DNA of 64,000 bases from NCBI RefSeq assembly GCF_016598535.1, contig NZ_CP066779.1, positions 4,710,053-4,774,052 of the forward strand, given 5' to 3'. The position numbers and the translations under genes were made by a program. Of this stretch, positions 55,399-63,877 are shown piece after piece (the first letter of the stretch is position 1; the number at the start of each line of letters is the position of its first letter). Source of the stretch: Rhodococcus sp. P-2. GTDB taxonomy: Bacteria > Actinomycetota > Actinomycetes > Mycobacteriales > Mycobacteriaceae. The notes beneath the pieces are model-generated. The model did not search any database. It worked only from the letters and a program-made list of their open reading frames with translations, and was not told where the DNA came from.

Positions 55399-56250
55399 CT
55401 ATCCCGACAGGTTGAAGTTGCCGGACCCGCCGTAGATGGCGAGTGAGATGAGCAGGGTGACCGTGACGACCGCAATCAGCGAGGCGCGCACTGCGTTACC
55501 CACCGCGACGCCGACACCCACCGGGCCACCGGTTGCGTTGAAGCCGTAGTAGGTGTGGATGAGCATGACGGCCAGCGCCATGACTATCGCCTGGGCGAAC
55601 GACCACAGTATGTCCGTGGGTATCAGGAAGGTCGTGAAGTAGTGGTCGTAGACGCCGCCGGACTGGTTGTAGAGGAACACCGTCGCAAAGCGGCTGGCGA
55701 CGAAGGATGCGATCACCGCCAGTGAGTACAGCGGGATGATCGCGATCATGCCGGCCATGACGCGGGTGCTGACCAGATACGGAATCGACGGGATCGCCAT
55801 CGTCTCGAGGGCGTCGATCTCTTCCGAGACGCGCATCGCACCGAGCTGCGCGGTGGAGCCGGCGCCGATGGTCGCGGCGAGACCGATCCCGGCGATGACC
55901 GGCGCTGCGATGCGAACGTTGATGAAGGCGGCGAAGAAGCCCGTCAGCGCTTCGACACCGATGTTGCCCAGCGAGCTGTAGCCCTGAACGGCGATGGTGC
56001 CACCGGTGAACAGTGTCAGGAACCCGACGATCACGACGGTGCCACCGATGACGGCGAGCGCACCGGTGCCCATGCTGATCTCGGCGATCAGTCGCAGAGT
56101 TTCACGTGGATAGCGCATCAGCGCCTTGGGAGCGTGACCGAGAGCCTTCGCGAAGAACAGCGCTTGATCACCGATGCTGTCGATACTGCGAGAGATCGAG
56201 CCGATCTGTCGACGTGTGCGCGGGAAGCGTCCCGCTGCGGCCAACGCCAT
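55399..56250 (-). CDS. yrbE4B: YrbE4B permease
   Basis: 283 residues, about six membrane helices of the MlaE/YrbE permease family. The conserved cytoplasmic coupling helix is GSTAQLGAMRVSEEIDALET, with AVQGYSSLGNIGVEALTG earlier. GGGAGGAG lies six bases before ATG 56250. Together with YrbE4A it forms the membrane channel driven by a distant MceG-type ATPase, not encoded here. Confidence 0.95.
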   Translation of the reverse strand: MALAAAGRFPRTRRQIGSISRSIDSIGDQALFFAKALGHAPKALMRYPRETLRLIAEISMGTGALAVIGGTVVIVGFLTLFTGGTIAVQGYSSLGNIGVEALTGFFAAFINVRIAAPVIAGIGLAATIGAGSTAQLGAMRVSEEIDALETMAIPSIPYLVSTRVMAGMIAIIPLYSLAVIASFVASRFATVFLYNQSGGVYDHYFTTFLIPTDILWSFAQAIVMALAVMLIHTYYGFNATGGPVGVGVAVGNAVRASLIAVVTVTLLISLAIYGGSGNFNLSG

Positions 56251-56314
56251 CAGATCTCCTCCCGTTCGTCGTTTGTCGTTCTGTCCACTTCGATCTCTCC
56301 GACTGCCGTGTGCC

Positions 56315-57079
56315 TCATCCGGCCGTCAACTTGATACCGATGGTCGTGATGAGCACGTTGACGACGAAGAGCGCCATGAACGCGAACACGACGGTCTGGT
56401 TGACCGCGTCACCGACGCTCTTGGCGCCGCCTTTGACGTTGAGTCCGAGGTAGGCCGCAACCAGGCCGGCGATCATGCCGAACAGTCCTGCTTTGACCAT
56501 GGAGAGCATGAGCTCACCGAATCCGGTGAGCAGTGTGATGCCGTTGACGAAGGCGCCGGGATTCACGTCCTGGATGAACACGGAGAAGACGAACCCGCCG
56601 AGGATGCCGATGGTGCAGACCAGTCCGTTGAGGAGCAGCGCCACTCCCGTCGACGCGAGTACCCGGGGAACGACCAACCGGTGGATGGGATTGATACCGA
56701 GCACCTTCATGGCGTCGATCTCTTCACGAATGGTTCGGGCCGAGAGGTCTGCGCAGATGGCGGTTGCGCCGGCGCCGGCGACGATCAGCACGGTGACGAT
56801 GGGGCCGACCTGCGTGACGGTGCCGAGAGCAGCTCCGGCACCACTGAGGTCGGCTGCACCGATCTCGCGCAAGAGAATGTTGATGGTGAAGCTGACAAGC
56901 ACCGTGAACGGGATCGCGACCAGCACCGTCGGAACCATCGACACTCGGGCCACGAACCAGGCCTGATCGATGAACTCTTGACGCTGGAAGGGGCGGGAGA
57001 AGACTGCCCGCAGGGTTTGGGCGGACATCTGAAAGAAGCCACCGACCGCTCGTAATGGTACCTCGACGAGGTCTACCAT
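56315..57079 (-). CDS. yrbE4A: YrbE4A permease
   Basis: 254 residues, MlaE/YrbE family. Coupling helix GATAICADLSARTIREEIDAMK and ALGTVTQVGPIVTVLIVAGA mark the family. It is the first gene of the mce4 operon. The KstR box 85-98 bp upstream places it under sterol-dependent derepression. A 64-bp gap separates it from yrbE4B. Confidence 0.95.
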   Translation of the reverse strand: MVDLVEVPLRAVGGFFQMSAQTLRAVFSRPFQRQEFIDQAWFVARVSMVPTVLVAIPFTVLVSFTINILLREIGAADLSGAGAALGTVTQVGPIVTVLIVAGAGATAICADLSARTIREEIDAMKVLGINPIHRLVVPRVLASTGVALLLNGLVCTIGILGGFVFSVFIQDVNPGAFVNGITLLTGFGELMLSMVKAGLFGMIAGLVAAYLGLNVKGGAKSVGDAVNQTVVFAFMALFVVNVLITTIGIKLTAG

Positions 57080-57163
57080 TCGCCCTCCTCGTCCTTGGTT
57101 GCCGCAGTACTGTCTGTTCTCATAGTCCAGCCCCCGACAGCTTGTGACTCAGGTCATATTAAC

Positions 57164-57177
57164 TAGAACGTGTTCAC
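57164..57177 (-). promoter_or_regulatory. KstR box of the mce4 operon
   Basis: TAGAACGTGTTCAC, with a perfect GAACGTGTTC dyad, fits the KstR pattern TNNAACNNGTTNNA except at the last base. It lies 85 bp before yrbE4A. KstR repression relieved by sterol CoA-thioesters is established for this regulon. Confidence 0.85.
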
Positions 57178-57513
57178 CTGTCAAAAACAAGTGTCCAACT
57201 CTAAGAAGTAGCCTCACGGCGCCGATCCGAAACCGAAAGATTCGGAACATGGGAAGCATTCCTTTTCGGCGTGATCTTCGCCGAAATATCCTGGAAATTA
57301 ATACTTTTGAATGATCGACGCTTCTCGGAACCAAGTTCGAAATTCAGCTATGCGAGAGCCTTGACCGGGCACGCCGATCGAATATCGCATCGTTCACAGG
57401 AATGCAAAATTGGAACACAGTCCAGTTTTTTCGAGACCGTTGGTCTCGTTTCAGAACGCAGGCAGATTACCGCGCCCACCGACTCGTGAACACGCTATTT
57501 CTACCAGGAAGTG

Positions 57514-57556
57514 GACACGTAGACCCGCCTATGTGTGAACGACGGTTCTACGTGTC
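57514..57556. repeat. 10-bp inverted repeat after hsd4A
   Basis: GACACGTAGA (57514-57523) and TCTACGTGTC (57547-57556) are perfect complements with 23 bases between, ending 12 bp past the hsd4A stop. It may be a weak terminator or an RNA hairpin; no T-tract is present. Confidence 0.5.
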
Positions 57557-57567
57557 GCGAGCACTGG

Positions 57568-58485
57568 TCAGCCCAGCGCCCTCAGGGCCGCGGATGCCGA
57601 GAACATCTTTGCCGGGTCACGGTCCGCGAAATAGTCACCCATCACTGCTGACAGCGCTTCCGGCGACCAGGAGTCACCGTCTGCGTCGAACCGTTGCTCG
57701 ACGATGGGCGCCGCCATCAGCGCAACCATCGGGCCGTACACCACGAACACCTGACCGTTGACGGCGTCGGCTGCCGGTGATGCCAGATACGAGACGAGCG
57801 ATGCCACGTGCTCGGGCGAGAGTGGATCGATGCCGTCGGCCGGCGCGTCGCCGAACACACCTTCGGTCATCGACGTCCGCGCCCGCGGGCAGATCGCGTT
57901 GGCCCGAACGCCGTAGCGCGAGAGCCCACGTGCGGCCGACAACGTCAGCGCCGTGATTCCGGCTTTTGCAGCGCCGTAGTTGGGCTGCCCTTCCGGTCCG
58001 AGGAGACCCGCCTCCGAAGAGGTATTGACGATGCGCCCGTACACGGGCGCCCCGGCTTCCTTGGATTTCGCCCGCCAGTAGGCAGCGGCGTTGCGGCACA
58101 AGAGGAAATGGCCGCGAAGATGAACTTCGAGTACCAGATCCCAGTCTTCGTCCGACATGTTGAACAGCATCCGGTCGCGCACGACACCGGCATTGTTGAC
58201 GACGATGTCGACACTGCCGAACTGCCCCTGCGCTGCTTCCATCAGTGCGTCCGCAGTAGAACGCTCACCGACGTTGCCTGCCACGAATTCGACCTTGGCG
58301 CCCAGGCCGCGGATCTCTTCGAGCGTCGCTTCGACGGCCTCGTTCGGGGCCAGATCGTTGACGACCAACGACGCACCGGCCTTCGCCAGACCGATAGCCT
58401 CGAACTTTCCGAGCCCCGATCCGGCACCGGTCACGATGGCGACCTTGCCTTCGAGACTGGTTTCTGGGCTGTTCACAGCATTCAT
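57568..58485 (-). CDS. hsd4A: Steroid hydroxyacyl-CoA / hydroxysteroid dehydrogenase (Hsd4A-like SDR)
   Basis: 305 residues from ATG 58485 (GGGAGAG site); the longer frame has no such signal. Short-chain dehydrogenase fold: NAD site VTGAGSGLGKFEAIGLAKAG, NNAGVV, catalytic Ser in IVNTSSEAG and YGAAKAG giving the Tyr-x-x-x-Lys pair. This length and the ICPRARTSMTEGVFGD segment fit the peroxisomal MFE-2-like group. By position it matches Rv3502c, implicated in beta-oxidation of the steroid side chain. Its promoter holds a KstR box. Confidence 0.88.
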   Translation of the reverse strand: MNAVNSPETSLEGKVAIVTGAGSGLGKFEAIGLAKAGASLVVNDLAPNEAVEATLEEIRGLGAKVEFVAGNVGERSTADALMEAAQGQFGSVDIVVNNAGVVRDRMLFNMSDEDWDLVLEVHLRGHFLLCRNAAAYWRAKSKEAGAPVYGRIVNTSSEAGLLGPEGQPNYGAAKAGITALTLSAARGLSRYGVRANAICPRARTSMTEGVFGDAPADGIDPLSPEHVASLVSYLASPAADAVNGQVFVVYGPMVALMAAPIVEQRFDADGDSWSPEALSAVMGDYFADRDPAKMFSASAALRALG

Positions 58486-58563
58486 CGAAGCGCTCTCCCG
58501 GTTCTCTGCGGTCGTGTGTCGAGTTACCCGGCTCGATTGCCGTGACCCACGAGTTCGCAACTT

Positions 58564-58577
58564 TAGAACGTGTTCTT
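58564..58577 (-). promoter_or_regulatory. KstR box upstream of hsd4A
   Basis: TAGAACGTGTTCTT, sharing the perfect GAACGTGTTC dyad of the mce4 box, in the gap between fdxD and hsd4A, about 80 bp before the hsd4A start. Confidence 0.82.
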
Positions 58578-58594
58578 GTTTTGGGCAACCATCG

Positions 58595-58786
58595 TCACGG
58601 ATGTTCGGTCAGCGCCGCACGCGGGCACTGAGCGATCGCGGAACGGACATCTTCCCAACGATCCTCCGGCGGACGCGCAGAACTGATCACGAGCTCCTCG
58701 TTGTCGTCGAGGTCGAAAATATCGGGTGCGATCCCGACGCACACACCGTTTGCCTCGCAACGGTCCAGATCAACCCTGACCTCCAT
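58595..58786 (-). CDS. fdxD: Small ferredoxin (3Fe-4S type)
   Basis: 63 residues. Cys10, Cys16 and Cys54 (Cys-Pro) form the three-cysteine ligand set of single-cluster ferredoxins: DRCEANGVCVG and AQCPRAAL. These donate electrons to cytochromes P450 or other oxygenases. By position it equals FdxD (Rv3503c), between hsd4A and fadE26. A KstR box lies 97 bp upstream. No P450 gene is in this window, so its partner is encoded elsewhere. Confidence 0.92.
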   Translation of the reverse strand: MEVRVDLDRCEANGVCVGIAPDIFDLDDNEELVISSARPPEDRWEDVRSAIAQCPRAALTEHP

Positions 58787-58882
58787 GGCGATTCCTCTTC
58801 TCTACTCACAACTACTGGCGCGAACACGGATACGAAACGAGTGCCGCAGGGCTGTGCCGCACACCGTTCCTGGCGATAACAC

Positions 58883-58896
58883 TAGAACCTGTTTCA
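58883..58896 (-). promoter_or_regulatory. KstR box upstream of fdxD
   Basis: TAGAACCTGTTTCA fits all fixed positions of TNNAACNNGTTNNA. It lies in the 265-bp divergent region between fdxD and fadE26. Confidence 0.82.
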
Positions 58897-58991
58897 GTCG
58901 TGTGCAATGATTCGAAAAAGTACCGAGAACGGACGTCGAACGATCCGCTGGACACAGCGAAGGCGCCCCTTGTCGCCGATGTACGCATCGA

Positions 58992-59005
58992 TAGAACCTG
59001 TGTCA
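58992..59005 (+). promoter_or_regulatory. KstR-like box upstream of fadE26
   Basis: TAGAACCTGTGTCA differs from the KstR pattern at one fixed base (GTG for GTT), 46 bp before fadE26. With the site at 58883 it gives each arm of the divergent promoter its own operator. Confidence 0.7.
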
Positions 59006-59051
59006 ATCGAATGGTTGGCGCTTTGATTCGTATCTCTATGGAGAGGTAACC

Positions 59052-60233
59052 ATGCACATCACCTACACCCCTGAGCAGCAACAGCTCCAGGAGGAGTTGC
59101 GTGCCTACTTCGCACAACTGATGACTCCCGAGCGGCGTGAAGCGCTAGCCGCCACGACGGGTGAATACGGCGAAGGCAATGCGTACCGCGAAGTCGTCGC
59201 GCAGATGGGCCAGGACGGCTGGCTCACTCTGGGTTGGCCGAAAGAGTACGGCGGGCAGGAACGCTCCGCGATGGACCAGCTGATCTTCACCGACGAAGCC
59301 GCCATCGCCGGTGCGCCCGTGCCATTCCTGACGATCAATTCCGTAGCGCCGACAATCATGCATTTCGGTACGGACGAGCAGAAGGCCTTCTTCCTGCCCA
59401 AGATCTCTCGCGGTGAGCTCCACTTCGCGATCGGCTACTCCGAGCCCGAGGCAGGCACCGACCTGGCGTCTCTGCGCACCTCGGCTGTCCGTGACGGCGA
59501 TGACTACGTCATCAACGGGCAGAAGATGTGGACGAGCCTGATCCAGTACGCCGACTACGTGTGGTTGGCCTGCCGTACCGATCCGGAAGCCAAGAAGCAC
59601 AAGGGAATCAGCATGCTGATCGTCCCCACCACGGCAGAGGGCTTCTCCTACACCCCGGTTCACACCATGGCCGGCCCCGACACCAGCGCCACCTACTACC
59701 AGGACGTACGCGTCCCGGCGTCGTCGATAGTCGGTCAGGAACACGGTGGCTGGGCACTGATCACCAACCAGCTCAACCACGAGCGAGTAGCGCTCACCTC
59801 GGCCGGACCGATTCTGACCGCCCAGCGCGAGGTTCGCGAGTGGGCACAGAACACCAAGTTGCCCGACGGCCGACGCATGATCGACCAGGAATGGGTGCAG
59901 ATCAATCTCGCTCGCGTGCATGCCAAGGCCGAGTACCTGAAGTTGATGAACTGGGAAATTGCCTCCGCAACCGATCATGCTCCCGGACCCGAAGCCGCGT
60001 CGGCCAACAAGGTGTTCGGTACCGAATTCGCCACCGAGGCTTACCGCTTGCTGATGGAGATCCTCGGATCCTCCGCCACGATCAGGCAGAACTCCCCCGG
60101 CGCTCTTCTGCGTGGCCGCATCGAACGTATGCATCGTTCTTCGCTGATCCTGACGTTCGGCGGCGGTACCAACGAAGTGCAACGCGACATCATCGGAATG
60201 ACAGCTCTGCGGCTTCCCGCATCGAAGCGATAA
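59052..60233 (+). CDS. fadE26: Steroid side-chain acyl-CoA dehydrogenase, catalytic subunit (FadE26/ChsE4)
   Basis: 393 residues. FAD/substrate motifs AIGYSEPEAGTDLASLRTSA and GQKMWTSLIQYADYVWLACR, and catalytic Glu244 in LNHERVALTS. C-terminal FGGGTNEVQRDIIG is the cofactor-binding tail. In mycobacteria FadE26 and FadE27 form an alpha2beta2 enzyme in which only FadE26 carries the catalytic Glu; it dehydrogenates the long steroid side chain CoA thioester. GGAGAGG precedes the ATG and fadE27 follows after 12 bp. Confidence 0.93.
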   Translation: MHITYTPEQQQLQEELRAYFAQLMTPERREALAATTGEYGEGNAYREVVAQMGQDGWLTLGWPKEYGGQERSAMDQLIFTDEAAIAGAPVPFLTINSVAPTIMHFGTDEQKAFFLPKISRGELHFAIGYSEPEAGTDLASLRTSAVRDGDDYVINGQKMWTSLIQYADYVWLACRTDPEAKKHKGISMLIVPTTAEGFSYTPVHTMAGPDTSATYYQDVRVPASSIVGQEHGGWALITNQLNHERVALTSAGPILTAQREVREWAQNTKLPDGRRMIDQEWVQINLARVHAKAEYLKLMNWEIASATDHAPGPEAASANKVFGTEFATEAYRLLMEILGSSATIRQNSPGALLRGRIERMHRSSLILTFGGGTNEVQRDIIGMTALRLPASKR

Positions 60234-60245
60234 GGACCCACGATC

Positions 60246-61367
60246 ATGGAATTCACCCTTACCGAGGCCCAGCAGGACCTGTCCGGTCTGACACGATCCG
60301 TCGTCACCGAACTGGTCACCAATGACCGCCTCCGTGAACTCGACGCCGCCGAAGACCGCTTCGACGCCATCTTGTGGAACGCTCTGGCCTCGGCCGGCGT
60401 CCTCGGCGCAGCTCTTCCGGAATCGGTGGGCGGCGACGGATTCGGTGTCCTCGAGCAGTGCAGCATCCTGGCCGAACTCGGGCGCGGTGTTGCAGCCGTT
60501 CCGTTCCTGACGTCCATCGTCGGATCGGCCGCAGCGATAGCAGAATTCGGCTCGGACCAGCAGCGAGACGAATGGGCGAGCGCTGCCGCCGCCGGCGAGA
60601 AGATACTGACCGCGGCCCTCGCCGAGGAATACAACGACGACCCGGCCCACCCCGTCACGCGTGCCGAGAAGACCGCCGACGGCTGGCGCATCGACGGAGC
60701 AAAGATCACCGTCGACAGTGCGCCGCTCGCCGATCTGTTCCTCGTCCCCGCCATCACCGAGGACGGCGTCGCAGTCTTCCTCGTCGAACCCTCCGACGCG
60801 GGCGTGCGCATCACCAGGCAATCGACCACGGATTTCTCGAGTGCGGCCCTGGTCGAGTTCGATTCGGTGCAGATTCCGGCCGATCGTGTTCTCGGGTCGG
60901 TTGCCCAAGGATCCGACATCGCGGCATGGATCGTCGAAAGAATTCAGCTCGGTTCCAGCGCCTACCAGTACGGGGTGCTCGATCAGGCACTGAAGCTGAC
61001 CGCCGAATACGCCTCCGAGCGTGTGCAGTTCGGCCGTCCGATCGGTAGTTTCCAGGCCGTGGCACAGCGCCTCGCCGACGGATACATCGACGTCAAGGGC
61101 GTCCGTCTGACTCTCTGGGCCGCAGCGTGGCGTCTGAGCGAAGGACTTCCGTCCGACGGGGCAGTGCAGACGGCCAAGTTCTGGGCTGCAGATGCGGGAC
61201 ACCGAGTCGGGCACACTGCTGTTCACGTTCACGGCGGCGTGGGTCTGGACGAGGACCATCCCGTTCACCGCTACTTCCTCGCGGCCAAGCATCACGAGTT
61301 CCTGCTCGGCAACGCAACGGATCAGCTTCGCGCACTGGGCAAGGAACTTGCCGCAGTTCCTGCCTGA
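60246..61367 (+). CDS. fadE27: Steroid side-chain acyl-CoA dehydrogenase, partner subunit (FadE27/ChsE5)
   Basis: 373 residues, acyl-CoA dehydrogenase fold. ALPESVGGDGFGVLEQCSIL near the start and GSFQAVAQRLADGYIDVKGV, then HVHGGVGLDEDHPVHRYFL at the FAD-binding C-terminus. The catalytic Glu of FadE26 is replaced here by a segment IVERIQLGSSAYQYGVLDQA, as expected of the non-catalytic subunit. It is coupled to fadE26. Confidence 0.92.
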   Translation: MEFTLTEAQQDLSGLTRSVVTELVTNDRLRELDAAEDRFDAILWNALASAGVLGAALPESVGGDGFGVLEQCSILAELGRGVAAVPFLTSIVGSAAAIAEFGSDQQRDEWASAAAAGEKILTAALAEEYNDDPAHPVTRAEKTADGWRIDGAKITVDSAPLADLFLVPAITEDGVAVFLVEPSDAGVRITRQSTTDFSSAALVEFDSVQIPADRVLGSVAQGSDIAAWIVERIQLGSSAYQYGVLDQALKLTAEYASERVQFGRPIGSFQAVAQRLADGYIDVKGVRLTLWAAAWRLSEGLPSDGAVQTAKFWAADAGHRVGHTAVHVHGGVGLDEDHPVHRYFLAAKHHEFLLGNATDQLRALGKELAAVPA

Positions 61368-61428
61368 GTGCGTCCCACCGAGTGGAAATCCATGACCTGG
61401 TCCGAGACGAATCGATGATGATGCAGCT

Positions 61429-63060
61429 ATGAGTCAGAGCCCCACTGTTTCCGATCTACTCCTCGGAGTCAGCGAGATCGACGACCGCGGTATCCGTTTC
61501 GAGGACCAGGTCATCACCTGGCGCGAGCACATTCAAGGCTCGTTCGATCGAGCAGCGCTGCTGGACACGCTGCTCGATCCAACGCGCCCCCGGCATTTCG
61601 GTCTTCTGATGGAGAACGTCCCCGAATTCTCGCTATTGCTCGGCGCAGCATCGTTCTCGGGTTCGGTTGCCGCCGGACTGAACACGACCAGGCGCGGCCC
61701 GGCACTGGCGCGAGACATTGCGCTCTCCGACTGCCAGGTCATCTTCACCGAGAACAACCAGGCGCATCTACTCGACGACGTCGATCTCGGCGACGTCCGG
61801 GTGATCAACGTGGATTCTCCGGCCTGGACGCAATTGTTGGCGCCCTTCGCCGATACGCCCGCCTACGCGCCGACGGCGCAACCCGACGATCTGTTGATGC
61901 TCATCTTCACTTCCGGAACCAGCGGTGATCCCAAAGCGGTTCGGTGCACGCACCACAAGTTGGCCTCTCCCGGGGTCATGCTTGCCGATCGCTTCGGGCT
62001 CGGCGCCGACGACGTCGTCTACATGGCGATGCCCATGTTCCATTCCAACGCCATGATGGCGGCGTGGACGGTCGCGCTACACGCGCGTGCGGGAATTGCC
62101 ATGCGACGCAAGTTCTCCGCTTCGGGTTTTCTGCCCGACGTTCACAAGTACGGAATCACGTACTCCAACTACGTCGGAAAGCCGTTGTCCTTCATCGCTT
62201 CCACCCCCGAGGTGCCGAATGAGCGGGACAACACCTTGAAGATCATGTACGGCAACGAGGGTTCGGCGCCCGCCGTCGCCACCTTCGTTCGGCGCTTCGA
62301 TGCCCGCGTCATCGACGGGTTCGGGTCCACCGAGGGCGGTATTTCGATCTCCGCGGCGCCGGTTCCCCGGGCCGGCGCACTGGGACTGCTCCCGGACGGC
62401 GTCAAGATCCTCGATCCCGAGACCGGAGCACCCTGCCCGCCTGCCGTCTTCGACGCCGACGGCCGGATCACCAACGCCGACGAGGCAACCGGTGAACTGG
62501 TCAACGTCACCGGCCCAGGCACGTTCGCCGGGTACTACAAGAACCCGGAAGCCGACGCCGAGCGAATGCGCAACGGCCAGTACTGGAGTGGCGATCTGGC
62601 GTACACCGATGCCGACGGCTACGTCTACTTCGCGGGACGCAGTTCCGGTTGGCTACGCGTGGACGGCGAGAACATCGGCGCCGCACCCATCGAACGCTCC
62701 CTGGTCGGTTACCCGGGCTTCGCGCAGGTGTCCGTGTACGCGGTCCCCGACAGCGACGTCGGCGACCGCGTCATGGCGTCGGTGATTCCGGTCGGCGACG
62801 TAGACAATTTCGACCCGGTCGCCGTAGCCGAATACATCGACTCCCGGCCGGAACTCGGTCCGAAGCAGAAGCCGACCTTGATCCGAGTGTGCAGTGAGTT
62901 CCCGAGAACGGCGACGTTCAAGGTGGTCACTCGAACGCAGAGTGCCGAACGCTGGAACACCTCCGATCCGGTGTGGATCCGCCGGCGCGGAGAATCCGAC
63001 TTCCAATTACTCACTCCCGAACTGGCACTCGGCCTCGAGAAGACGCGAGAGTCCGTCTAG
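61429..63060 (+). CDS. fadD17: Steroid-acid acyl-CoA synthetase (FadD17-like)
   Basis: 543 residues of the ANL adenylating family. P-loop MLIFTSGTSGDPKAVRCTHH, A5 region GFGSTEGGISI, A7 YWSGDLAYTDADGYVYFAGR and A8 linker WLRVDGENIGAAPIER. The A10 lysine is in the C-terminal RTATFKVVTR. By order it equals FadD17 (Rv3506), which activates steroid side-chain carboxylates to CoA thioesters for the FadE26-FadE27 enzyme. It follows fadE27 after 61 bp and probably shares its promoter. Confidence 0.92.
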   Translation: MSQSPTVSDLLLGVSEIDDRGIRFEDQVITWREHIQGSFDRAALLDTLLDPTRPRHFGLLMENVPEFSLLLGAASFSGSVAAGLNTTRRGPALARDIALSDCQVIFTENNQAHLLDDVDLGDVRVINVDSPAWTQLLAPFADTPAYAPTAQPDDLLMLIFTSGTSGDPKAVRCTHHKLASPGVMLADRFGLGADDVVYMAMPMFHSNAMMAAWTVALHARAGIAMRRKFSASGFLPDVHKYGITYSNYVGKPLSFIASTPEVPNERDNTLKIMYGNEGSAPAVATFVRRFDARVIDGFGSTEGGISISAAPVPRAGALGLLPDGVKILDPETGAPCPPAVFDADGRITNADEATGELVNVTGPGTFAGYYKNPEADAERMRNGQYWSGDLAYTDADGYVYFAGRSSGWLRVDGENIGAAPIERSLVGYPGFAQVSVYAVPDSDVGDRVMASVIPVGDVDNFDPVAVAEYIDSRPELGPKQKPTLIRVCSEFPRTATFKVVTRTQSAERWNTSDPVWIRRRGESDFQLLTPELALGLEKTRESV

Positions 63061-63069
63061 TCCGGTGTC

Positions 63070-63849
63070 TCAGTAGCGCTGAGCAAGCGGTTTGTGCGCC
63101 GACACCGTTTTGTAGAACTCGGTGAGCCGAAGCTGTGATGCCGCTGCCTCGTCGATTACCACCGTCGCGTGTGGATGCAGCTGGAGGACCGATGCCGGGC
63201 ACACCGCGGCCAGCGGCCCCTCGACGGCAGCGGCAATCGCAGCGGCCTTGTGCTCGCCGGTCGCGATCATCACCAGATGCCGTGCTTCGCAGATAGTTCC
63301 GAGGCCCTGGGTGATCACGTGCCGTGGTACGTCGTCCGGACTCTCGAAGAACCGGGCATTGTCGGTTCGAGTCTGTTCCGTCAGCGTCTTGACCCGGGTC
63401 CTCGAATTCAGCGAGGACGTCGGTTCGTTGAAACCGATGTGACCGTTGCCGCCGATGCCCAGGAGTTGTACGTCCACCGGACCATTCGACCCAATCGCCC
63501 GGTCGTAGGCTGCCGCGGCGGCAAATGGATCCGGCGCGGTTCCGTCGGGGCTGAATACCCTTGACGCGTCCAGGTCCAGGTGATTCACCAACTCGGTTCG
63601 AATCACCTGGGCATACGACTCCGGGTGACCTTCCGGCAGACCGACGTATTCGTCCAACAGGAACGCCTGCAGGCCGACAAAACTCAACCCGTCCTCGCGG
63701 TGACGGCGCGCGAGTTCGCGGTACACCGAGAGCGGTGAAGACCCCGTCGCCAGGCCCAAAGTCCGTGCACCTGAATGCACCGCGTGTTCGAAGATGTCGG
63801 CAACAACGGTGCCGGCCGCCTCCGCACTGTCGACAATGACAATTTCCAT
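63070..63849 (-). CDS. nagB: Glucosamine-6-phosphate deaminase
   Basis: 259 residues. GLATGSSPLSVYRELARRH, LLDEYVGLPEGHPESYAQVI (catalytic Asp region), GIGGNGHIGFNEPTSSLNSR (His/Glu general base pair) and the C-terminal HPHATVVIDEAAAS are the family motifs. It converts glucosamine-6-phosphate to fructose-6-phosphate and ammonia. GAGGAA precedes ATG 63849. It lies 28 bp after nagA in the same direction and is convergent with fadD17, with only 9 bp between the stops. Confidence 0.95.
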   Translation of the reverse strand: MEIVIVDSAEAAGTVVADIFEHAVHSGARTLGLATGSSPLSVYRELARRHREDGLSFVGLQAFLLDEYVGLPEGHPESYAQVIRTELVNHLDLDASRVFSPDGTAPDPFAAAAAYDRAIGSNGPVDVQLLGIGGNGHIGFNEPTSSLNSRTRVKTLTEQTRTDNARFFESPDDVPRHVITQGLGTICEARHLVMIATGEHKAAAIAAAVEGPLAAVCPASVLQLHPHATVVIDEAAASQLRLTEFYKTVSAHKPLAQRY

Positions 63850-63877
63850 CGGTTGATTCCTCAGCTTTCGGTGTAGT

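Larger units (their letters stand above)
57080..57567. other. Intergenic region between yrbE4A and hsd4A
   Basis: 488 bp. It holds the KstR box at 57164. The rest is lower in GC than its surroundings and has no supportable gene. A CGAGACC/GGTCTCG hairpin at 57432-57448 and a 10-bp inverted repeat at 57514-57556 are the only structures seen. Confidence 0.6.

Noticed and set aside
57432-57448. Hairpin CGAGACC/GGTCTCG as a rho-independent terminator
   Set aside because: The long T-run precedes rather than follows the stem on the plus strand, and no gene ends next to it in the right direction.
59145-61295. A 716-codon open frame on the minus strand
   Set aside because: It lies opposite fadE26 and fadE27, whose domains and motifs are complete. 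No ribosome site or recognisable domain was seen.
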